A stretch of DNA of 17,263 nucleotides from JAMOQA01 sp964582785. GTDB lineage: Bacteria > Acidobacteriota > Polarisedimenticolia > J045. Made by a program: the position numbers and the translations under genes. The stretch is taken from contig CAZOTT010000058.1 in NCBI GenBank assembly GCA_964582785.1, positions 1 to 17,263 of the forward strand, given 5' to 3'. Under the pieces are notes generated by a model. The model saw only the letters and a program-made list of their open reading frames with translations. It searched no databases and was not told where the DNA came from. This document shows positions 6,747 to 14,157 of this stretch, one piece after another. Numbering within the stretch: the stretch's first letter is position 1; every line of letters starts with the position of its first letter.

Positions 6747-9700
6747 GACCGCCCCCGGCGACGTTCCAGCCACCGCCGCCATCTCTCCGCGACCTCTTCC
6801 CGCACCTCTCCCGCCTCGATCGCCTGGCGGATGTCCTGCTCGGTCAACAGGGCGAGGACGTCACGGTCCCGCAGGGACTCGAGCACGCGCCCGGCCCACC
6901 TCCGGCGCGCCGGCGCTTCCGGGGGCAGGCGGAGGAAATCCTCGTCGGCCAGGCCCCCGAGGGTGCCGTCCCAGTCGAGCCAGGTGTCGTGGTACACCGC
7001 GCGGGTTTCTTCCAGTTCCTTCGTGACGGCCTGCTCGAGACGCCGCCCGAGGGAACGCGCGGCGGCGGTCGAACCGGTCGCGGCGAGCTCGGCCGCCCGT
7101 TCCCGGAGCGCCTGGAGACGCCGGTCGGTCTCCTCGACGAACCAGCTGCTGGTGACCGCGACGGCGCACAGTTTTCCCTCGACCGCGTCGCGGACGTCGT
7201 CGTCGCACCGTTCGACCAGGCGCACCGCGAGTTCCAGGCCGCCTTCGCGGTGCAGGTCTACCGCCCGGGCGGCCAGCAACCAGGCGCGCCTGTCCCCGCG
7301 GGAACGCACCCAGGCGAGGAGTTCTTCCCCGTGCCGCAGGGGATCGACCCAGCGGGGGAGTTCGAACAGCCCGAAGTCCGGGAAGCCTGCCTCGTGGATG
7401 GCGTCGAGCACCGTTCGGAGCAGGCGGCCGGGAACCCCGTCCCTCACTTGCAGGATCTCGCGCACGAGCACGAGACCGTCGCGCACCCCGGGCGCCTGCC
7501 CTCCATCCCTGCCGGCCCGGAGCCTTTCCCGCAGCCACGGGCCGAGGGGCTCCGGGTCGAGGAGAACCAGCCGGGGGAAGACGCGTTGCCAGCGCCACTC
7601 GTCGGGCCTCTCGAGGCCGGCCGGGAGATTCCCGGCCACCCGCCAGGCGGCCTTCGCCCACCCGCGCTTCCCGGAGGCATCGGTGGCCCGTTCGGCGGCG
7701 AGGACCAGCGCCTCGAGGCAGGAAAGGCGCACCGTGGCTCCATCGCCCCCCCCGAACAGCCGGGCGATCTCCTCGAGCTCCGCCGGGGAGAGGGAGGCGA
7801 GGGCGCCGGCGAATCCCGGGTCCAGGAGCACCTGCCGGGGCACCCGGGAGATCCCGCGTCCCGCCCGGAAGACCCGGGCGAGATCCCCGGGATCCACCTC
7901 GGCGAGGCCGCGGGCCCGGAGGAGGCGCAGCAGAGCGTCGCCGGACGGCACCGGGGACGGGTCCGCCAGGCACCGGTCGATGACCCGGCCCAGGACCTCC
8001 CGGACCCGTCTCCCGTCGCGGCGGGCCGCTCCCCGGAGGAACGCTCCCAGCGCCTCCGGACCCCGTTCCGTGCCCAGCCGCGCCACGAGCAGGTCGACCA
8101 CCCGCGGGTCGGCTCCGACATGCCGCCCGAGCATCCGCCAGAAGAGCTCGGCGTGAACCGCCTCCCCGGACACCAGCCAGTCCGCTTCCTCCTCCCCCAG
8201 GACGGAGGGGTCCCGCTCGTACCGGCGGAGCAGTCGGCGGGCCGCCCGTTCCGGCCGCCGATCCCGCCCCGCCCCGACGGCGGCCCAGGGCACCGCCGGA
8301 CCGAGCCAGCGCCTCGCCTCGGCGAAGGGGGAGACGCCGGGAGGAAACAGCTCTTCGCGCAGGAGGCCCACCTCCCGGTCGATCCTGTCGATGACCTTCC
8401 GCCGGTCGCCTTCTTCTCCGGCCCGCGCCTCCCGCCACCGGCGCCATTCCTCGAAGACCGCGAGCCAGGAGAGGTCTTCTTCCGGGATGATGCCGGCCCG
8501 CGCGAGGCGGGAGACGAGGCGGCAGGCATCCCGGGCCAGGGGGAAGCTGTGCCCCGCGATCGCCCCGGCCAGGATCTCCAGGAAGCCGTCGCGGAGCGTC
8601 GCGACGGCTTCCCCCGGACCGACGATCCCGGCCGCGTCGCGGATCGTTCTCTCCCAGGTCTTCAGCACGGCCCGGCGGTACCGGTTCACCTCGGCCCACG
8701 TTGCGGGCGGGGCCAGGTCGGGCAGCCAGTGCTCCGGTGGAGGCAGGGACCGGCCGCGGACCGGCGGACGGAACGCCTCGGGCAGGACGGCCAGGAGGAG
8801 CCGCAGGCGCCGGGGGTCGGCGGATTCCTTCATCCTTCCCAGGTGGCGGAGTCTCTCCGGGAAGGACAGGGGAACCAGGAAGTTGTTCGGGTCGAAGACG
8901 CCACGGAAGAGGCCGGTTGCGTTGTTCGCCCACGGCTCGTTCTCCGCGACCGCGAGCTGCTCGAGAAGGGGCAGGGCGTCGAGGACGGACTCCGCGCGCC
9001 GGAGCGCTTCCCCGAGGATCTCGACGACCTTCCGGCGCGCGTCTTCCGCGAGGTCGGCCGGCGCCACCCGCTTCGCCAGCTCCCGGACGACCGCGACCAC
9101 CTCCCGGGGGACGAGGAACACGAGGCAGGAGAGCACCGCCAGGTCCGTCCCGGTCCACGGCCGACCCTCCCGCACCGCCCGGAGGATCTCGCCGACGATG
9201 TTCTCCCCGAACCGGACCGCTTCCCGGTACCCCCGCAGCCTCCCCAGCCCCTCGGCGGCCCGCGCCCGGAGGACCGGATCCGCGAGGGCCCGGTGCACGA
9301 GTTGCGGGCGACGCTCGATCATCTCCAGGACCATGGCATCCCGCCGGCCGGCGACCGGCTCCACTCCCCCCGGCACGGGCCGGATTCCCTCGCGCCGGTT
9401 GGCAAGGTCCAGGAGCACCTCCCGCGTTTCCTCCACGGAGAGACCGGCCAGCCCGGCCAGGGCGGAAAGTTCCGGCGGGGGCGGCACGGAGGGGAGGCCG
9501 CTCCCCGTCCGGACTCCGCCGACGAGGGCGACGAGGCCCGGCAGGACTCCCGCCGGGGACGGGGGCCCGTGCGCGCCGGCGGAAGGCCGGGAGACCCCGA
9601 TGTCCGCCAGGGCTTCTTCCCGCTCCCGCAGGGTCCCGGCGGACGCGAGACGGCGCGCGATGCGGACCAGCTTCCCCGGGAGCCCGTCGCTCCGCTGCGC

Positions 9701-11554
9701 GAGGGCCCGCCACCACCGGAAGCCCTCTCCGGGCCCCCATCTTCCGCACTCCAGCGCCCGGACCATCTCGCCGGCCAACCCGTCGATCGCCTCGTGATCG
9801 AGTTCCCCGAGTTCCATGACCGCCGCCCCGGGAACGCTGCACGGCCTGTCGGTGACCAGGAGCAGGTGCGTCCCCGGGTGGTCACGGACCAGTTCCGACC
9901 AGCGCCCCGGGTCGCCGGCAACCCGGGGAAGACGATCGAGCACGACCCACAGGTTCCCCGGCCGGGTCGCGCGCAGGATCTTCTCCAGGGGGCGGCGTTC
10001 CCCCTTCCACCAGAAGGCCCGGGGGACGACGTCCTCGACCCCGAGGGCCTCGAGGACCAGCCGCGTGGCCCCGGCGTCCCGGGGAGCCAGGAGCACGACC
10101 GGCCCCGGATGCCCGCCGCCCGTTCCGACTCCCAGGAGGGATCGGAGCCGCCGGACCTCTCTTGCCCGCCCACGGAATTCCGGCAGGAACCGCCGGCCGT
10201 GGATCTCCACGGCAAGCTCTTCCCGGACCGCCCGCAGGGGACAGAGGTCGGGCTCGAACCCGAGGTGACCGAGGAGGTGGGGCCGTGCCCGGACGAGGGA
10301 GGCGACCTCGGAAGCGCCGACGACCCGGATCACCGGGGGCGCGTGCCGTCCCCCGGGGTCCCGCACCACCGTTCCGGCCTCCTCCCGGAGCCCTGCCTCC
10401 AGTTCCCGCCGTCTCCCCGGCGGGAGGACGAGGTTCGTCACCAGCAGGAACCGTTCGAACCGGCCGAGGCTGCCCAGGGCGGCTCGCAGGCTTCTCCGCG
10501 CGCTCCGGCCCAGTTCCGCGAACAGGGTGCGGGGCGGCCTCCCGGGATCCCGGCACTTGACCTGCACCACCGTCCGCCCCGGCCCGAGGAGGGGACCGTG
10601 TGCGGCCCCCGATCCCAGCTCGAAGAAGGCGTCGACACCACCGTCGGCCCGGTCGACGTCATCGGGCAGGGTGAAACGGCGAACTTCCCCGGACTCCCGG
10701 GCCTCGAGGAGCAGGAGGTCGGCGCACAGGCGATCGAACGCCCGGCGGTCCCGGGCCGCCCACCTGGCCAGGGTGGCGGGGGAAAGGGCACCGATGTCCC
10801 CCGGCGAAGGGGGTCCGGGGTCCGCCAGGGCCACCCCCCGGCGGCCCGACCGGGTTTCACGCCCTCCCGTCGGACGGAGTGCGGAGTCGGCGACGGCCGC
10901 CGGCGGATCGTCCTCCCGGCAACCGCTCCCGGCCGACACTTCGGGCCTCCCGCCCGGCTTCCCGGCCTCCCCCTCCCCGGGGTCCGGCTCGAGGGGAGGC
11001 GCGGCCGGGTCGTTCAGCACCAGGCGCCAGTGCTGCTCGAACCTGCCCCCCGGCGACTCGCCGCGGGGCACGAGCATCACCCGTCCCCTCCCCCTGCGCT
11101 CTTCGCACGCCCGCAGCAGGACCGCCCCGCGGGCGGGAAGGCGACCCGTTTCCCGCTGCAGCAGGGAGAGGACGTATCCGAGGCGGTGGAAGGGAGACCG
11201 TCGAGGGGCAAGATCGAGGAGGTCGGTCACCTCGGCAGGGCTGGCCCCCTCGTCCGCCAGCCAGGCCTCGAGCAGGACCCGGAGGCCCCGGAAGCCCCCG
11301 GCCGACAGGGGGTCCGCGAACGCATCGGCCAGGATCCTGTCCGGCATGGCAACCAGGACCGGGCCGCCGGGCCGCTGGACCTCCTGCAGGCCACGGGTGC
11401 CCGGAATGCGTGCCACCCGGGTGCGGCGGGCCGCCCGGGACGCGGCCACGCCATCCTCCCGGACCAGGAATTCAGCGGGCGGCACGGCCCCCCCCAGCCG
11501 CCAGCCCCACTCGGTGGCGGCAGATCCAAGGGACTTGTAAATCGACTGTTGCAT
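6743..11554 (-). CDS. AbiEi-like / PD-(D/E)XK nuclease / STAND-like NTPase fusion, candidate defence protein
   Basis: This protein has 1603 residues. Residues about 5-180 resemble the core of AbiEi antitoxins: SAATEWGW near 11, then VLVAMPDRILADAFADP (66-82) and HRLGYVLSLLQ (123-133). Residues 183-255 are a Pro/Gly/Asp-rich linker. Residues 270-430 look like a Mrr-type nuclease, with FDRLCADLL (273-281), D304-GGV-D308 and Q331-V-K333 giving an intact D...QxK site. Residues 457-640 look like a STAND NTPase: an FRGREREV-like entry (460-467), P-loop APRDAGAT (490-497) with Ala for the catalytic Lys, Walker B-like LWVVLD (535-540), LLLVTDR (564-570) and the DGLPG motif (623-627). The remaining 960 residues are Leu/Arg-rich helices, perhaps the sensor. 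An in-frame TAG lies five codons before the ATG, so no further N-terminus exists. The toxin-like gene follows in a GTGA overlap. The gene is surely real; the AbiEi and STAND assignments are read from motifs only. Confidence 0.85.
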   Translation of the reverse strand: MQQSIYKSLGSAATEWGWRLGGAVPPAEFLVREDGVAASRAARRTRVARIPGTRGLQEVQRPGGPVLVAMPDRILADAFADPLSAGGFRGLRVLLEAWLADEGASPAEVTDLLDLAPRRSPFHRLGYVLSLLQRETGRLPARGAVLLRACEERRGRGRVMLVPRGESPGGRFEQHWRLVLNDPAAPPLEPDPGEGEAGKPGGRPEVSAGSGCREDDPPAAVADSALRPTGGRETRSGRRGVALADPGPPSPGDIGALSPATLARWAARDRRAFDRLCADLLLLEARESGEVRRFTLPDDVDRADGGVDAFFELGSGAAHGPLLGPGRTVVQVKCRDPGRPPRTLFAELGRSARRSLRAALGSLGRFERFLLVTNLVLPPGRRRELEAGLREEAGTVVRDPGGRHAPPVIRVVGASEVASLVRARPHLLGHLGFEPDLCPLRAVREELAVEIHGRRFLPEFRGRAREVRRLRSLLGVGTGGGHPGPVVLLAPRDAGATRLVLEALGVEDVVPRAFWWKGERRPLEKILRATRPGNLWVVLDRLPRVAGDPGRWSELVRDHPGTHLLLVTDRPCSVPGAAVMELGELDHEAIDGLAGEMVRALECGRWGPGEGFRWWRALAQRSDGLPGKLVRIARRLASAGTLREREEALADIGVSRPSAGAHGPPSPAGVLPGLVALVGGVRTGSGLPSVPPPPELSALAGLAGLSVEETREVLLDLANRREGIRPVPGGVEPVAGRRDAMVLEMIERRPQLVHRALADPVLRARAAEGLGRLRGYREAVRFGENIVGEILRAVREGRPWTGTDLAVLSCLVFLVPREVVAVVRELAKRVAPADLAEDARRKVVEILGEALRRAESVLDALPLLEQLAVAENEPWANNATGLFRGVFDPNNFLVPLSFPERLRHLGRMKESADPRRLRLLLAVLPEAFRPPVRGRSLPPPEHWLPDLAPPATWAEVNRYRRAVLKTWERTIRDAAGIVGPGEAVATLRDGFLEILAGAIAGHSFPLARDACRLVSRLARAGIIPEEDLSWLAVFEEWRRWREARAGEEGDRRKVIDRIDREVGLLREELFPPGVSPFAEARRWLGPAVPWAAVGAGRDRRPERAARRLLRRYERDPSVLGEEEADWLVSGEAVHAELFWRMLGRHVGADPRVVDLLVARLGTERGPEALGAFLRGAARRDGRRVREVLGRVIDRCLADPSPVPSGDALLRLLRARGLAEVDPGDLARVFRAGRGISRVPRQVLLDPGFAGALASLSPAELEEIARLFGGGDGATVRLSCLEALVLAAERATDASGKRGWAKAAWRVAGNLPAGLERPDEWRWQRVFPRLVLLDPEPLGPWLRERLRAGRDGGQAPGVRDGLVLVREILQVRDGVPGRLLRTVLDAIHEAGFPDFGLFELPRWVDPLRHGEELLAWVRSRGDRRAWLLAARAVDLHREGGLELAVRLVERCDDDVRDAVEGKLCAVAVTSSWFVEETDRRLQALRERAAELAATGSTAAARSLGRRLEQAVTKELEETRAVYHDTWLDWDGTLGGLADEDFLRLPPEAPARRRWAGRVLESLRDRDVLALLTEQDIRQAIEAGEVREEVAERWRRWLERRRGRS

Positions 11555-11566
11555 GGTTCGTATTCC

Positions 11567-11575
11567 ATTCTAGCA
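11567..11575 (-). promoter_or_regulatory. Extended -10 promoter of the candidate defence operon
   Basis: On the minus strand TGCTAGAAT forms a TG-n extended -10 element, with TAGAAT (11567-11572) matching five of six consensus positions. No -35 hexamer lies 16-18 bases upstream; that place is occupied by direct repeats. The surrounding 80-90 bases are clearly less G+C-rich than the window. Initiation 6-8 bases downstream would leave only 5-7 bases before the ATG at 11554, that is, a nearly leaderless mRNA. Confidence 0.5.
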
Positions 11576-11577
11576 CA

Positions 11578-11585
11578 CCTCCTCC
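11578..11585 (-). promoter_or_regulatory. GGAGGAGG motif out of register with the annotated start
   Basis: A strong Shine-Dalgarno-like GGAGGAGG lies 23 bases before the ATG of the 1603-residue protein, too far for normal use. It lies 9 bases before another ATG (11566-11568) that opens a different frame of 113 residues with shadow-like Ser/Arg/Pro composition. If transcription starts at the extended -10 box, this motif is upstream of the mRNA and has no ribosomal role. Confidence 0.35.
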
Positions 11586-11603
11586 GTATGATCGTCGTAT
11601 GAT
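11585..11603. promoter_or_regulatory. Tandem 8-bp direct repeat, putative operator
   Basis: CGTATGAT occurs at 11585-11592 and again at 11596-11603, a repeat period of 11 bp, about one DNA helical turn (ATCATACG when read along the operon). The repeats lie just upstream of the extended -10 box and cover about -25 to -43 relative to the predicted start, replacing the -35 element. This layout suits a dimeric activator or a repressor. AbiE-type operons are known to be repressed by AbiEi at promoter repeats, but the AbiEi-like part here has no visible DNA-binding domain. Confidence 0.5.
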
Positions 11604-11862
11604 GTGCAACTCACGAGATCCTGGTGTCTTCCGCAGGACATCCCCGCCCCCGGGCGGAACCCCGCCTCGATCAACCCCGGACTCCACTCACCACGGCCGC
11701 GACGGATCCCGTCCCGGCCACCAGGGCGTCGGATCACGCGCTTCCCGGCAGGCCGGGGGCGGGATCACGGGCGAAACGGCGGGTGGGGTGTGGGCTCGCC
11801 ACCCTTTCGCCATCCGCGGCCGGGCTGTTCCCCGGCCTGTCCCCGGGGGCACCGCGGGCGCG
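11604..11862. other. Noncoding gap between the M14 peptidase gene and the defence operon promoter
   Basis: This G+C-rich stretch completes the 308-bp gap upstream of the large fusion gene. It contains a GGCCGGG/CCCGGCC hairpin (11818-11824 with 11831-11837, 6-base loop) just past the stop of the peptidase gene, without a following T-run on the minus strand, so at best a weak terminator. No minus-strand reading frame here resembles the winged helix that a complete AbiEi protein would need. I see no mobile-element end or attachment site. Confidence 0.4.
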
Positions 11863-13920
11863 CTACCGACAGGGACCGGTACCGGGTTCGTGGAGGCCGG
11901 CGGCCCGGACGCCGTGGCGGCGCCCGGTCACGCCCGGTGCGGGACGCCCGGCCCCGGAGCCCCGGTCTCCCGGGGAGGAGACCGCTTCCCCGACCGCGCC
12001 CGGGGACCCCCGGTCCGTCCCCTCCGCCCGGGCGGGTTCCGCCGGGACCCGGGCCACCGGGTAGACCAGGTACCGGTCGTCGTACCAGGGGGTCTGCTCG
12101 TAGAACCACTCGAGGCGGGCCCGCGGGCTGGCCCGGAATTCCGGGTCGGTGCGCAGCTTCGCGAGGAACGCCCGGCGCAGGGCGGGGTCGCGGGCCAGCA
12201 TCCGGCGGGCCAGGGGCTCCATCGCGTAGTCCTCGAAGTACTCCGCCCGCTGGAGCACCGGCAGGAAGAATCCCCAGCGGAAGAAGGAATCGGGCGCGCC
12301 GGGCTCCAGCAGCAGCACCGCCAGGTCCCCGAGGGGCTGGTCGGTGGAGACCAGGGCCGTTCCCCGGGGGAACGTCATCGTCCGCCGCTCGAGGGTCGCC
12401 CGGGCCCGGACGCGGACGTGCCCCTCGTAGGGCACCCGGTCCAGTTCCGGGTCGGACAGGCGGTACACCTCCACCTCGCGGGTCTCGGGCCGCTCGAGGA
12501 ACTTCACCTCGATCCCGTGGAGCCGCAGGCGGTCGATGACCTCCTTCCAGGCGGGCGGCACCAGGTAGGCGGCGGGGCGGGTCACGGCGGTCTTCACCCT
12601 CGTCTGCGCGCGGACCGGGACCTCGAGGTCGATGGGTTTCCCGGTCCAGCGCGGGACCACCCCGCCACTGATCTCCGAGAGGTGGGGCGTCGCCTCGATC
12701 CCCAGGTAGCGGACCGTCCGGTGCTCGTCCGGGTTCTCCTTGAAGTCCAGGGGCACCCGCTCGCGCCGCCGTGCCCGGTCCTCCGCGATCGCCCGGCGCA
12801 GGGAGGCCCCCTCCTCCGCCACCAGCCGCAGGACGCTCTCCATCAGCACCCGGGTGCCGAGCACCCGCCGGCGGAACGGTTTCAGGGAATGGTTCTCGAC
12901 GAGGACCGTCGGTACGTGCCGCGCGTCCCCGTACCCGGTGGAGAAGCGGGGGGAGGCGGTCCACTCCCGGAGTCCCCGCGCCGGGTCGAGGGGATCCACG
13001 AGGAAGATCGTCGGGCCGGGCACGTGGCCCCACGCCCCGAGGTCCCGGGAGACCCGGGGCCGGAACTTCCCGTCGAGCCAGGCGGCGATCGCCGGCGACC
13101 AGGCGTGGGGGCCGTTCCAGCCGAAGGTGATGTCGTAGCGGTAGTCGGCCCCGTCCGTGACGTGGATGTCCAGGTACAGGTCCACCGGCCACTCGTCGAG
13201 AACCTGGACCGCCGCCCGGACCTCGCGGGTGTCGAGCTTGGCGTAGTCCCGGTTCAGGTTCAGGTTGCGGGCGTTCGTGCGCCAGCCCATCGCCCGGGGG
13301 CCCCGCTGGTTGATCCGGTGGCAGGGGCTGCGCCGCTCGTGGGCGTCCACGGAGAGGACCGGGATGAACAGCACGTTGACCCGCTCGAGGAGGCCGGGAA
13401 GCTTCCCCCCCACGGTGAGGTCCCGCAGCAGCATCATCCCCGCGTCCATGCCGTCGATCTCGCCGGCGTGGATCCCGGCCTGGAAGAGCACCGTCGGCCG
13501 GCCGTTCTCCCGCAGGTGCCGCGGGTGGTCGAGGCCGCCCTCGCTGGCGACGACCATCCAGATGTCCCGCCCCTCCCGGCTGCGGCCGATCGACACCATC
13601 CGCAGGTGGGGCGAGGCGTCGACCAGTTTCCGCAGCCAGGCGACCGCCTCGTCCCGCGCCGGGCTCTCCGTGAACCCGCTCCGCTCGCAGGGGGTCGCCC
13701 ACAGGTCGTCCGGCGCGGCGGCGAGGGCCTCGCTCTTCCCGTGCCAGGGCCGCGCCGGCGGCAGGAAGGAGTCGGGCTCGATCCCCCACCCGCTCCCCCC
13801 TCCCGGCGGTCCCGCCAGGGCGGGGGCCGCCAGGAAGGCCGCGAGCGAAAGAACCAGGACAGGCACGAACTGGAAACCGGGAGTCCTCGAGATCGTTCCG
13901 AGGATGGACCGCACGTTCAT
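11863..13920 (-). CDS. Exported M14-family zinc metallocarboxypeptidase
   Basis: This 685-residue protein has a signal peptide (hydrophobic VPVLVLSLAAFLAAPALA, about 19-36, with basic residues before it), so it should act in the periplasm or outside the cell. The M14 catalytic set is complete: H151 and E154 in AGIHAGEIDG, H253 in YLDIHVTDG, the substrate-binding NLNLNRDY (219-226), and E341 in VLVENHS as the general base. It should trim C-terminal residues from peptides. After the catalytic domain comes a roughly 280-residue beta-rich region ending at the usual YDDRYLVYPVARV. The last 45 or so residues are Gly/Pro/Arg-rich and look like read-through to a chance TAG. The ATG has GGGAGG (13930-13935) 9 bases upstream. 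It is divergent from the secreted repeat protein, with 237 bp between them. Substrate is unknown. Confidence 0.92.
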   Translation of the reverse strand: MNVRSILGTISRTPGFQFVPVLVLSLAAFLAAPALAGPPGGGSGWGIEPDSFLPPARPWHGKSEALAAAPDDLWATPCERSGFTESPARDEAVAWLRKLVDASPHLRMVSIGRSREGRDIWMVVASEGGLDHPRHLRENGRPTVLFQAGIHAGEIDGMDAGMMLLRDLTVGGKLPGLLERVNVLFIPVLSVDAHERRSPCHRINQRGPRAMGWRTNARNLNLNRDYAKLDTREVRAAVQVLDEWPVDLYLDIHVTDGADYRYDITFGWNGPHAWSPAIAAWLDGKFRPRVSRDLGAWGHVPGPTIFLVDPLDPARGLREWTASPRFSTGYGDARHVPTVLVENHSLKPFRRRVLGTRVLMESVLRLVAEEGASLRRAIAEDRARRRERVPLDFKENPDEHRTVRYLGIEATPHLSEISGGVVPRWTGKPIDLEVPVRAQTRVKTAVTRPAAYLVPPAWKEVIDRLRLHGIEVKFLERPETREVEVYRLSDPELDRVPYEGHVRVRARATLERRTMTFPRGTALVSTDQPLGDLAVLLLEPGAPDSFFRWGFFLPVLQRAEYFEDYAMEPLARRMLARDPALRRAFLAKLRTDPEFRASPRARLEWFYEQTPWYDDRYLVYPVARVPAEPARAEGTDRGSPGAVGEAVSSPGDRGSGAGRPAPGVTGRRHGVRAAGLHEPGTGPCR

Positions 13921-14076
13921 CGGGAAACGCCTCCCTCGCCCGGGCGGCTCCGGGCACTCCGCCCGCTTTGCGGTGATCCCGCGGGGAATCCCCCGGCGGC
14001 TGCCGTTGCCCGGCCGGCCCGTTCCGGGAGCCCTCCCGTCTCACCGGCCGCGCCCCGGCTTTCGCTTCTTTCTTGC

Positions 14077-14105
14077 TTCACATCTCCCCCGGTTCCCGGT
14101 AGGAT
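14077..14105 (+). promoter_or_regulatory. Sigma70-type promoter for the secreted repeat protein
   Basis: TTCACA (14077-14082, five of six matches) and TAGGAT (14100-14105, four of six) are separated by exactly 17 bases. They lie in a locally T-rich patch within the 237-bp divergent gap. Transcription would begin near 14112, leaving a leader of about 46 bases with an AGGGGGG ribosome site at 14147-14153. No comparable promoter was recognised for the divergent peptidase gene. Confidence 0.5.
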
Positions 14106-14157
14106 TCCCGTGGGCGCTGCGGCCTGTCGGCTTTCCGCCGCGAACCAGGGGGGCATC

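Noticed and set aside
6626..11602. A 1658-codon open frame on the plus strand antisense to the large fusion gene
   Set aside because: Its translation is Pro/Gly/Arg/Glu-rich without domain motifs, while the minus-strand frame shows ordered nuclease, NTPase and toxin-partner features. Long antisense open frames are expected at this G+C content because stops are rare.
11472..11687. A 71-codon minus-strand frame covering the promoter repeats, considered as the missing winged helix
   Set aside because: It shows no helix-turn-helix pattern, spans the -10 box and repeats, and runs out of frame into the start of the large gene.
6018..11862. Mobile-element boundaries around the defence-like operon
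   Set aside because: No integrase, transposase, tRNA target or terminal repeats could be seen on either side, and base composition matches the neighbours.
11863..12010. A frameshift near the end of the M14 peptidase
   Set aside because: The family-typical end near LVYPVARV is intact; the extra tail of about 45 low-complexity residues is more simply read-through to the next chance stop.
10879..14157. Upstream extension of the secreted-protein frame by more than 1000 codons
   Set aside because: The extension runs antisense through the M14 peptidase and the defence promoter and has low-complexity composition. The ATG at 14158 has a signal peptide, ribosome site and promoter.
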